Program-made: the position numbers and the translations under genes
Part shown: positions 50,063 to 57,923 of the stretch, piece after piece
How the letters are laid out: each line of letters starts with the position of its first letter
How positions within the stretch are numbered: the first letter of the stretch is position 1
Assembly (NCBI RefSeq): GCF_019583405.1
Contig: NZ_SZUU01000009.1
Location: 1 to 64,000 of the forward strand
Length of the DNA stretch: 64,000 bases
Direction of reading: 5' to 3'
From: Bacteroides fragilis
GTDB lineage: Bacteria > Bacteroidota > Bacteroidia > Bacteroidales > Bacteroidaceae
Notes under the pieces: generated by a model
Databases searched by the model: none
What the model saw: the letters and a program-made list of their open reading frames with translations, nothing else
What the model was told of the DNA's origin: nothing

Positions 50063-51235
50063 TTATCTTCGCATAAAATCACCCTTTCTGCGATAGAGAC
50101 GGTAGAGTCTGAACTTCAGGGATTGTAGCGGACGGATGATGTCGAAAACCGGTAGTGTAAAGTAGTAAGAGCGGTTGTCTCCCATCTCATTGGCTGTTTT
50201 GTTGATGACGTAGGCTTGCGCCGAATAACGTACGATCCATAACAATAAAGCCAGTCCCGCAGCCAGCCAGTGAAAAGAGAGGATACCGAATACGATTCCC
50301 GACAGGCAGACGACATAAAACAATAGCCTCGTGGCGGTTTCCAATCCCAGTAACCAGCGTTGTGAACCTTTATAGAAGCGTGCGGTTGCCATGTAGCTTA
50401 CCTTTTCTTCTTTCCAGTCCTTATAGCGTTCCACAGGTTGCATCCGTATCACTGAATCCGGTGAGGTTTCCACCCGGGTATTGTTTTCATTGGCAATTTG
50501 GTTGATAAACAGGTCATCTTCTCCCCGCTGCATGTTCAAGTGGGTAGAAAATCCTTTGACTTTGAAGAACAATTCCTTGCGGTAGGCCAGGTTGCGCCCG
50601 ATGCCCATGTACGGTTTACCCGCCAAGGCAAAACCCAGATAACGAAGCGAGGTGAAAAGCGAGTCGAAAGACACCCGTTTGTGCAGCCATCCTTTTCCCC
50701 GTTCGTAACCGCTATATCCCAGTACGATGTCTGTACTCGGCGTGAAATTGCGTGCTATCCGTCGAAGCCACTTGTCACTGACCGGAGTGCAGTCGGCCTC
50801 GGTGAATACCAGCCAGTCATATTTACTGGCTTTAATGCCCAGCGTCAGTGCCAGTTTCTTCCGGCTGATGTACCGCGCGCTGTCTGGTGTGAAACTGTGA
50901 TACAGGTTCGGGTATTCTTCTTCCAGCTCCGACAGGAGATCTTCGCTTTCGTCTGTAGAACCATCGTTGATGACGATTACTTCAAAGTCCGGATAATCCT
51001 GTTTCAGGATAGAGGGCAGGTTTTGGCGCAGGTTTTCCGATTCGTTGCGTGCACAGATGACTACAGACAGCGGGGGAAGTTCCCGTCCGAAGTGTACTTC
51101 ATCTTTTCCAACAGCAAGGTTGTGGGTGTGTATCCGGTTATACAGTCCGAGATAGTAGATAAGTTGAACGATCAAAAGAACGCCTGCGGCTGATAGCAGT
51201 ATCAGTTCGGCCGTATTGAATGTGAATGCTTCCAT
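50063..51235 (-). CDS. Membrane glycosyltransferase family 2
   Basis: This 390-residue transferase has an N-terminal helix (ELILLSAAGVLLIVQLIYYL) followed by a GT-A domain: LSVVICARNESENL, VINDGSTDESED, and FTEADCTPVSDKWL with a metal-binding Asp. QRGEDDLFINQI is the ED catalytic block and QRWL the Q/RxxRW-like element of processive type. Two more helices follow (about 290-340). The plan is that of hyaluronan or chitin synthase-like and lipid-linked transferases. Acceptor unknown. It is monocistronic. Confidence 0.88.
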   Translation of the reverse strand: MEAFTFNTAELILLSAAGVLLIVQLIYYLGLYNRIHTHNLAVGKDEVHFGRELPPLSVVICARNESENLRQNLPSILKQDYPDFEVIVINDGSTDESEDLLSELEEEYPNLYHSFTPDSARYISRKKLALTLGIKASKYDWLVFTEADCTPVSDKWLRRIARNFTPSTDIVLGYSGYERGKGWLHKRVSFDSLFTSLRYLGFALAGKPYMGIGRNLAYRKELFFKVKGFSTHLNMQRGEDDLFINQIANENNTRVETSPDSVIRMQPVERYKDWKEEKVSYMATARFYKGSQRWLLGLETATRLLFYVVCLSGIVFGILSFHWLAAGLALLLWIVRYSAQAYVINKTANEMGDNRSYYFTLPVFDIIRPLQSLKFRLYRLYRRKGDFMRR

Positions 51236-51304
51236 TGAATCTTACAAGATGTTTAAGTCGCAAAAGTACATAATTTTTCAGAGATTAGGTGATTTGTTTC
51301 TTTC

Positions 51305-52303
51305 TTATTTCTTATTGTCCAGATATTCCTTTTTGAACATATCGACAAATAACAAGAACAGCGATAATATAAGCGGTCCGAAGATGACTCCCATGAATCC
51401 GAACAACGGTAATCCGATGACTACACCGAAGATTGTAATAAGCGGATGGGTGTCTGCCATTTTCTTCTGTAAGATAAAGCGTATCAGGTTGTCACATTGC
51501 GAAACGACAATTCCTCCGTAAGCTGCCAGTCCGATGGCATTTGCCCATTCACCGGTCAGTGCAAGGTAGGCAGCCACCGGAAACCAGACGAGAGCAGTCC
51601 CCACCATCGGGATGATTGTAGCAAAACAAGTCAGAACACCCACTAACCAGGCATTCGGTGCTCCGAAGATAAAGTAGCCGATTAGTGCGACTCCTCCCTG
51701 AATAACGGCAAGTAAGGGAATACCGATGGCATTGGAGCGGACAATCATGTTGATATTGTGTGTTACCTCCCGGGTGTTTTTCTCATTGAAAGGTAGGATG
51801 TCGTCAATGTAGGACTCCATTTTGGTTCCTCCTATCAGCATGAAATAAAGTACAAAGACCAGAACAAACAGATTGATTGCAAAGCTGCTGATACCTCCCA
51901 TGACTGCCTGTCCTATTTTGGGGAGCAAAGAAACGATGAACGAAAGTGTGTCACTGCCCAGCACATCATATCCTGTTTTCGCTTTGATGATCCCTGCCAG
52001 TTCTTCAACAGGGGCAATAATGGCCTGTGGGTCCAGATTGATGTCCTGCAACTTGTTGACCAGCATCCATACAATCAGAGAAATAGGTACCAGGAAGCAC
52101 AGGATGGCTTCACCTGTAATCAGCAGGGCTGCGAAACTTCGTTTCATTCGTGCACCGAGATACATCATTTGTCGTCGGACCAGGATATAGATGGTGAGTG
52201 CTCCCAATAATCCGCCGAGGAAAGGGGTAATTTGCCGGAACAAGATGATGCCCAGCCCGATGATGATGATAATCAAAGAATATTTCCAATATTTTTCTTT
52301 CAT
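51305..52303 (-). CDS. AI-2E/PerM family transporter
   Basis: This 332-residue permease belongs to the AI-2E (PerM/UPF0118) family, with about eight helices and an intermediate amphipathic helix region. SLIIIIIGLGIILFRQI opens it. QGGVALIGYFIFGAPNAWL and VGTALVWFPVAAYLAL are typical of the middle, and PLFGFMGVIFGPLILSLFLL closes it. Members export small molecules or act in Na+/H+ exchange; the substrate here is unknown. It lies 62 bp downstream of the sensor kinase stop on the same strand. Confidence 0.87.
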   Translation of the reverse strand: MKEKYWKYSLIIIIIGLGIILFRQITPFLGGLLGALTIYILVRRQMMYLGARMKRSFAALLITGEAILCFLVPISLIVWMLVNKLQDINLDPQAIIAPVEELAGIIKAKTGYDVLGSDTLSFIVSLLPKIGQAVMGGISSFAINLFVLVFVLYFMLIGGTKMESYIDDILPFNEKNTREVTHNINMIVRSNAIGIPLLAVIQGGVALIGYFIFGAPNAWLVGVLTCFATIIPMVGTALVWFPVAAYLALTGEWANAIGLAAYGGIVVSQCDNLIRFILQKKMADTHPLITIFGVVIGLPLFGFMGVIFGPLILSLFLLFVDMFKKEYLDNKK

Positions 52304-52365
52304 AATAAATAAAAAGGAGAGTAGAGATTCCTCTCTATTTATAACATTACACCTACTAAAATGTT

Positions 52366-53622
52366 TCAGTCCTGAGGCAGGTCGATACTGAAAATTGTTT
52401 GTCCCGGACGACTTTTACGGATCGATAAGTGTCCGTTGTGTTGTCGGATGATCTGCTTGCAGAGACTGAGTCCTATTCCGCTTCCCTCCGCTTTTGTGGT
52501 AAAGAAAGGAATGAAGATCTGCTCACGTATTTCTTCCGGGATGCCGGGACCATTGTCTTCTATTTCTATCAGCAGACGGTCTGCCTGTTGCAGGCGGAGG
52601 ATGATTCTGCCTTCCGTCTGTCCTTCGAGAGCCTGCATCGCATTCTTCAGTAAGTTGAGGAATACTTGTGACAGCTGGTTTGCGTCGCCGTTGGTTTCTA
52701 TCGAATCCGGTGTGGATTGTAACACGACGTGAATGCCACGTTCGCGGAAATCACTTTGCAACAGTTCTTCCAGGTTATGCAACATATCGGTCAGTGAGAA
52801 ACGTTTCTTTTCCGGGTGAGGGAGGTAGGACAGATGCCGGAATGATTCCGTGAATTCCATCAGCCGTTCGCTTTGTGTTTGGATAATCCGTAGTCCGCGG
52901 GCTGACTTTTCGTTGATATCCGGATATGCGGATAAAGTTTGTGAGAGTGAAATGATCGGTGCAATCGTGTTCATGATTTCATGGGTCAGCACATGTGTCA
53001 GTTTGCTCCACGATTCACTCTCCTTATCACTCAGCTCGTCACCGATATCTTTGATGGATAAGATGGTTATGGTTTCACCTTCCAGGATCATCTCTTTTCG
53101 GGATATGCTGAGGCTGTCGCGAATGCCGGTTGCATTCAGCAGTTGTGCCAGTTGCATTTCGGTGTAAAGACGGTTGCACTTCAGCAGAGAGAAGGCAGCA
53201 CTGTTGGCAGTGATGATTCGGCCTGAAGCATCCCAGGCAAGCACGCCGCTGGGCACTTCTTCAAGTAACGATCGGTAGAAGTGCTCCTGTTTCTGGTTTT
53301 CGCCTTTGGTACGGGCAAGCAGGTCGTTGAGCCGGTTGAGCGAACGGTTCAGTTGTTCCTGTTCTTTGCTGACATTCACTTCCGGAAAGTAGAGCATATT
53401 GTCTTTATCCTGCACTGCATCGAAGAACAATTTGATTTTTCGGTTGAATGTATTTAGCCGCCGGGTCAGTGCACCGATCTGAAAAAGAGAACATAGCAAC
53501 AATATACTGCCGATGATGTATCCGGTGCCGGATAAGATTAGCCATAGTCCGGCACCTGCCGTAGCGAGTATCAGTACGATGTGGAGCAGTATAATGAAAT
53601 AGATGCGTCGGCTGAATATCAT
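52366..53622 (-). CDS. NtrY/NtrB-like sensor histidine kinase
   Basis: This 418-residue kinase has two adjacent N-terminal helices (residues about 7-52) with almost no periplasmic loop, so it probably senses within the membrane or cytoplasm. A PAS-like region (SLLEEVPSGVLAWDASGRII, about 115-175) comes before LTHVLTHEIMNTIAPI with the phosphorylated His. The ATPase motifs are NLLKNAMQAL, IEDNGPGIPEEI and GSGIGLSLCKQI. The gene starts 5 bp after the response-regulator stop, so the pair forms an operon that faces the export operon. Confidence 0.92.
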   Translation of the reverse strand: MIFSRRIYFIILLHIVLILATAGAGLWLILSGTGYIIGSILLLCSLFQIGALTRRLNTFNRKIKLFFDAVQDKDNMLYFPEVNVSKEQEQLNRSLNRLNDLLARTKGENQKQEHFYRSLLEEVPSGVLAWDASGRIITANSAAFSLLKCNRLYTEMQLAQLLNATGIRDSLSISRKEMILEGETITILSIKDIGDELSDKESESWSKLTHVLTHEIMNTIAPIISLSQTLSAYPDINEKSARGLRIIQTQSERLMEFTESFRHLSYLPHPEKKRFSLTDMLHNLEELLQSDFRERGIHVVLQSTPDSIETNGDANQLSQVFLNLLKNAMQALEGQTEGRIILRLQQADRLLIEIEDNGPGIPEEIREQIFIPFFTTKAEGSGIGLSLCKQIIRQHNGHLSIRKSRPGQTIFSIDLPQD

Positions 53623-53627
53623 CGGGG

Positions 53628-54968
53628 TCAGAGTTTGAATCGTTTGAGCTTGTTATACAACGTTTGCCGGCTCACGCCCAGTTGCTCGGCAGCGGCAGTC
53701 AGGTTACCGTTGTTTTGCAGGATGGCAGTTTCGATGGCCTGCCGTTCCACCTCTTCCAGATTGGGTACGGTGACTGCTGCCTGTGGCTGCCAGGTCTGTT
53801 TCACCAAGATATCTTTGGGACGGATCACGCTGCCCTCACACAAGATGACCGCTTTCTCGATGGTATGCTGCAACTCCCGGATATTGCCCGGCCAGTGATA
53901 CCCGCGCAGTTTTTCAACAGTCTGTTCGTGCATCCGTATTTCCTGACGTTGATATTTGGAAGCGAATTTACGTAAGAAACCGTCGATAAAGAGCAAAATG
54001 TCGTCTCCCCGCTCACGCAAGGGAGGCAGTTCCAGATGGATGGTGTTGATGCGGTAGAACAAGTCTTCACGAAACATCCCCTCTTTTACCATTGCGGGTA
54101 TGTCCTTGTTTGTTGCCGAAATCAGGCGGATATCTACCGGGATCACTTTGTTGCTTCCCAACCGCATCACATTGCGGCTTTGGAGTACCGTGAGCAACTT
54201 GGCCTGGAGCGACAGGGGCAGGTTGCCTATTTCGTCCATAAACAGTGAACTTCCGTCGGCGGCTTCAAACTTTCCCCGGCGGCTTTCGTAAGCATCGGTG
54301 AAAGCCCCCCGTTCGTGCCCGAACAGTTCACTCTCGAACAGTGATTCGCTGATCGCTCCCATGTCTACGTTCAGCATCGGGCGTGCACCGCGAGGTGAAA
54401 GGCGGTGAATCTCCCGTGCCAATATCTCTTTACCGGTTCCGTTTTCTCCTGTTATCAGGATGTTGGCATCTGTCCGTGCCACTTTAGATACTACTTTCAT
54501 CAGTTGCAGCATGGCAGGCGAATGTCCAACCAGCATTTCGAACCCTTCTTTTTTGTTTTCTTTTGTCTGCCGTTCCGAAGGTTTCCTGTTATTGCGGTAG
54601 GCTTCCGTCACTTTATCGATCAGGGCCTGATTATCCCATGGCTTCAGGAGGAAGTCGGCAGCTCCGTTTTTGAGTGCTTTTACGGCAAGTTCCACGTCTC
54701 CGTAAGCAGTCAGCATCACTACGGGCAGGGTAGGAGCCATCTTCCGGATATGTCCCAGCCAATACAGCCCTTCGTTGCCATTATTGATGCCTGCCGAGAA
54801 GTTCATATCCAGGATGACCACGTCGATGCGGTGGGTCGTCAGCAGGGCAGTGATCTGATTCGGGTTCGAAGCCGTCAGTATCTTGCAGAAGTAGTTTTCA
54901 AGCAAAAGTTCGAGTGAAGCCAACACCCCTTTGTTATCGTCTACAATCAGAATAGTTCCCGTGTTCAT
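53628..54968 (-). CDS. NtrC-family sigma-54-dependent response regulator
   Basis: This 446-residue activator has a receiver (ILIVDDNKGVLASL; phospho-Asp in VVILDMNFS), an AAA+ domain (ITGENGTGKEILAREIH, Walker A; FMDEIGNLPL, Walker B) and a C-terminal Fis-type HTH (NLTAAAEQLGVSRQTLYNK). The sigma-54 contact loop reads GAFTDA instead of GAFTGA, a natural variant in many Bacteroidota activators. I chose ATG 54968 since the extra 28 upstream residues have no receiver similarity. It divides the 281-bp gap with the TolC operon, which holds three palindromes and a -24/-12 box, so it very likely drives that operon. Confidence 0.93.
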   Translation of the reverse strand: MNTGTILIVDDNKGVLASLELLLENYFCKILTASNPNQITALLTTHRIDVVILDMNFSAGINNGNEGLYWLGHIRKMAPTLPVVMLTAYGDVELAVKALKNGAADFLLKPWDNQALIDKVTEAYRNNRKPSERQTKENKKEGFEMLVGHSPAMLQLMKVVSKVARTDANILITGENGTGKEILAREIHRLSPRGARPMLNVDMGAISESLFESELFGHERGAFTDAYESRRGKFEAADGSSLFMDEIGNLPLSLQAKLLTVLQSRNVMRLGSNKVIPVDIRLISATNKDIPAMVKEGMFREDLFYRINTIHLELPPLRERGDDILLFIDGFLRKFASKYQRQEIRMHEQTVEKLRGYHWPGNIRELQHTIEKAVILCEGSVIRPKDILVKQTWQPQAAVTVPNLEEVERQAIETAILQNNGNLTAAAEQLGVSRQTLYNKLKRFKL

Positions 54969-55046
54969 GATATCTCCTTTTGATTCGCTTCCTGTTTTTA
55001 AGTTCGTGGTAAAGATATTTGTTTTTGTAACTCCCTGCAAGAGAGT

Positions 55047-55061
55047 GTCCAATAATTAGAC
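55047..55061. promoter_or_regulatory. Candidate activator-binding palindrome 1
   Basis: GTCCAATAATTAGAC is GTCCAA-N3-TTAGAC, one base from the TTGGAC arm of site 3. It is nearest to the regulator gene and could also serve in autoregulation. Confidence 0.5.
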
Positions 55062-55129
55062 GTTTTCGAATTGAGAATTTATATGGGAAGGGGATGTGGG
55101 GACAAATCCGGGGAATGTTGACGTCAACC

Positions 55130-55144
55130 GTCCAATATCTGTAC
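55130..55144. promoter_or_regulatory. Candidate activator-binding palindrome 2 (weak right arm)
   Basis: GTCCAATATCTGTAC keeps the left arm GTCCAA with a weaker right arm (four of six). The longer word ACCGTCCAATAT (55127-55138) is repeated in inverse orientation as ATATTGGACGGT at 55159-55170. Confidence 0.5.
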
Positions 55145-55152
55145 GCAGTAGC

Positions 55153-55167
55153 GTCCAAATATTGGAC
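55153..55167. promoter_or_regulatory. Candidate activator-binding palindrome 3
   Basis: GTCCAAATATTGGAC is a perfect 6-bp palindrome with a 3-bp spacer, about 55 bp upstream of the -24 element. Spacing and repetition are typical of upstream activating sequences. Confidence 0.6.
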
Positions 55168-55221
55168 GGTATCTTTTTATTGATAAATCTATGTGGCTGA
55201 ATTTTAGTTGTTTATTCTTTT

Positions 55222-55236
55222 TGGCACACTCTTTGC
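55222..55236 (+). promoter_or_regulatory. Sigma-54 (-24/-12) promoter
   Basis: TGGCACACTCTTTGC is TGGCAC-N5-TTGC, a full match to the sigma-54 consensus, preceded by T. The expected start site is near 55248. The regulator encoded next door is a sigma-54 activator with upstream sites. The box lies at the right place to drive the export operon. Confidence 0.8.
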
Positions 55237-55249
55237 CCAGATGGTTTAT

Positions 55250-56569
55250 ATGAAACATCTTATATCACTTTGTACCTTATTTCTTTTTTCCGCTCTTTTG
55301 TCTGCACAGACAGAGAGATCGCTCGACGAATGTATTCGTATCGCATGGAAACAGAATCCGTCTTTGCGGAATAGCGAGATAGATATCAAGGAAAACCGGA
55401 TGAACTATATCTCTGCCGTGGGGAGTTTCCTTCCCCGCGTCAGTGTATCGGCCGAAGCCGGACGAAACTTCGGACATTCCATCGATCCGAGCACCAACGG
55501 ATACACCAATAATACGTTCGATGAAGGAACCGTGGGGCTGGACATGACGCTTTCTCTTTTCGAAGGTTTCACCCGCATCAACCGGGTACGTTTTGAGAAG
55601 ATGAACCGCAGCCGGAGTGAATGGGCTTTGAAGGAACGGCGCAACGAACTTGCCTGCCGGGTGACGGATGCCTATTATAAACTCCTGCTTGAAGAGCGGA
55701 TGCTCGATCTGGCTTTTGAGCAGAGCCAGCTAAGCGAACGTTATCTCAAACAAACCGAAGCTTTTGTAGAACTGGGTTTGAAGTCGGTTTCCGACTTGCA
55801 GGAAGTCAAAGCCCGTCGCGAGGGTGATATTTACCGTTACCAGGTGCGTGAGAACGGTTGTCGCCTGGCATTGCTCCAACTGAAACAATTGTTGAACCTG
55901 CATGCCGGGGATACGTTGGTACTTCAGGATACAATCAACTACGAATCTCTTCCGTCTTGTTCGCTGCCCCAGACAGATGAGCTCTATATGCAATCTCTGG
56001 TAGCAATGCCTTCGATGCGGATGATGGAACTCAGGCAGCGGGCCGCCCGTAAAGAGTATGCCATGGCGGGCGGTAAGTTCTCGCCGACGGTTTTTGCCCG
56101 TTTCTCAATGGCCTCCCGTTATCTCGACGGTTTTTCTACCAAACAGCTGAACGACAATTTAGGAAAGTATATCGGTGTCGGCATTTCCATCCCTTTATTG
56201 AGCGGGTTGGAACGACTGACCACCCTGCGCAAACACAAGTTGAATATATTCCGTCTCCGGAATGAGGAAGAACTTCAAAAACAACAACTCTATACAGAGG
56301 TGGAGGAAACGGTTCTTTCTCTCCGTTCCGGATATGATGAATTCCGGCAGGTATTGCAGCAGTTTAGGGCCGAAGAACTGGTACTGAAAGAATCCGAACG
56401 AAAATGGGAAGAGGGGCTTATCTCCGTATTCCAGCTGATGGAAGCCCGCAATCGCTTTATCTCTGCCAAGGCCGAGTTGACCCGGGTGCGCTTACAGGTG
56501 GATATGACCCGGAAGATGGAAACTTATTATCGGACGGGAAGCTTTTGTACGTTGCCCGGTGAGAAGTGA
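55250..56569 (+). CDS. TolC-family outer membrane efflux protein
   Basis: This 439-residue protein has a signal (KHLISLCTLFLFSALLSAQ) and two TolC repeats of long alpha-helices and beta-strands. SLDECIRIAWKQNPSLRNSE starts the first and EEGLISVFQLMEARNRFISA marks the second. It would form the trimeric outer-membrane channel for the transporter encoded downstream. I chose ATG 55250 because the signal peptide begins there. With the predicted sigma-54 start at about 55248, the leader would be almost absent. It is followed 94 bp later by the adaptor gene. Confidence 0.9.
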   Translation: MKHLISLCTLFLFSALLSAQTERSLDECIRIAWKQNPSLRNSEIDIKENRMNYISAVGSFLPRVSVSAEAGRNFGHSIDPSTNGYTNNTFDEGTVGLDMTLSLFEGFTRINRVRFEKMNRSRSEWALKERRNELACRVTDAYYKLLLEERMLDLAFEQSQLSERYLKQTEAFVELGLKSVSDLQEVKARREGDIYRYQVRENGCRLALLQLKQLLNLHAGDTLVLQDTINYESLPSCSLPQTDELYMQSLVAMPSMRMMELRQRAARKEYAMAGGKFSPTVFARFSMASRYLDGFSTKQLNDNLGKYIGVGISIPLLSGLERLTTLRKHKLNIFRLRNEEELQKQQLYTEVEETVLSLRSGYDEFRQVLQQFRAEELVLKESERKWEEGLISVFQLMEARNRFISAKAELTRVRLQVDMTRKMETYYRTGSFCTLPGEK

Positions 56570-56663
56570 TATACGGGGTATGTGACCGGTACATCGTTCC
56601 TTTACGACCTGACGGGATAATCTTATAAACAAACGTGAATCATACATAAAACAATAACTATCT

Positions 56664-57911
56664 ATGGATACAATGATCGAACGGAAGCCCGGAATGAAGC
56701 GAAAACATTATTATGCTATTGCCGGAGCCGTGGCACTGGTGGGACTTATCTTTTATTTTATTTTCAGGGACACTTCCTCTTCTATGAGTGTAGAAAAAGA
56801 CCGGCTGACCATCGCTACTGTTACCCGCGGAGAGTTCAGTGATTACATCCGGGTCATCGGACAAGTGATGCCCAACCGCATCATTTATATGGATGCGGTA
56901 GAGGGAGGCCGTGTCGAGGAGCGCCTGAAAGAAGAGGGGGCCATCGTCAAAGCAGGTGATGTCATTCTCCGTCTCAGCAATCCGCTCCTGAACATCGGGA
57001 TCATGCAAAGCGAAGCCGATCTCGCCTACCAGGAAAACGAGTTGCGTAACACCCGCATCAGTATGGAACAGGAGCGCTTGCAGCTGAAGCAGGAGCGCAT
57101 CGGGCTGAGTAAGGAACTGGCTGTGAAGCAGCGTCGTTACGACCAGTACAGCCGCCTTATCAAAGAGCAATTGATAGCACAGGAGGATTTCCGACTGGCA
57201 CGTGAAGAGTATGAGGCGGCACAGGCACAACTGGATGTTGTGGACGAACGTATCCGCCAGGACAATATTTTCAGGGAGAGCCAGATCCATAGTCTCGATG
57301 AAAACATTCGTAATATGAAGCGCAGTCTTGCCCTGGTACGTGAACGGGTGGAAAATCTGAAAGTAAAAGCTCCCATAGACGGACAGGTGGGGAACCTCGA
57401 TGCTCAGATCGGCCAGTCCATTGCTGCCGGCGAGCATATCGGACAGATCATTACGCCCGATCTGAAAGTGCAGGCACAGATTGATGAGCATTATGTGGAA
57501 CGGGTGATTCCCGGACTTCCGGCTGATTTTACCCGTGACGCAGGAAACTATAAACTTGAGGTGACCAAACCCTATCCCGAGGTAAAGGAGGGCCAGTTCC
57601 GCACCGACCTTCAATTTACTTCCGGACGTCCCGAGAACATCCGTGCCGGACAGACTTATCACATCAATCTCCAGTTGGGAGATCCTGCCCAGGCCATTCT
57701 TGTTCCTCGTGGCGGATTCTTTCAAATAACCGGGGGCCGCTGGATGTATGTTGTTGACGAAAGTGGTAAATTTGCCACGCGCCGTCCCATCCGGATCGGA
57801 CGGCAGAACCCGCAATATTATGAAGTGACTGAGGGATTGAAACCGGGCGACCGGGTGATTGTATCCGGATATGAATTGTTTGGGGATAACGAGAAACTTA
57901 TATTGAAATAA
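56664..57911 (+). CDS. HlyD/MacA-type periplasmic adaptor
   Basis: This 415-residue membrane fusion protein has one helix (YYAIAGAVALVGLIFYFIF, about residues 17-35). A biotinyl-lipoyl half (YMDAVEGGRVEERLKEEGAI) and a coiled-coil hairpin (about residues 110-235, with EQERLQLKQERIGLSKEL) follow, then the second lipoyl half (VKAPIDGQVGNLDAQIGQSI) and beta-barrel parts. It links the inner-membrane permeases to the TolC channel. The tail GLKPGDRVIVSGYE is common in such adaptors. The permease gene starts 12 bp after its stop. Confidence 0.92.
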   Translation: MDTMIERKPGMKRKHYYAIAGAVALVGLIFYFIFRDTSSSMSVEKDRLTIATVTRGEFSDYIRVIGQVMPNRIIYMDAVEGGRVEERLKEEGAIVKAGDVILRLSNPLLNIGIMQSEADLAYQENELRNTRISMEQERLQLKQERIGLSKELAVKQRRYDQYSRLIKEQLIAQEDFRLAREEYEAAQAQLDVVDERIRQDNIFRESQIHSLDENIRNMKRSLALVRERVENLKVKAPIDGQVGNLDAQIGQSIAAGEHIGQIITPDLKVQAQIDEHYVERVIPGLPADFTRDAGNYKLEVTKPYPEVKEGQFRTDLQFTSGRPENIRAGQTYHINLQLGDPAQAILVPRGGFFQITGGRWMYVVDESGKFATRRPIRIGRQNPQYYEVTEGLKPGDRVIVSGYELFGDNEKLILK

Positions 57912-57923
57912 GAACCGAATACT

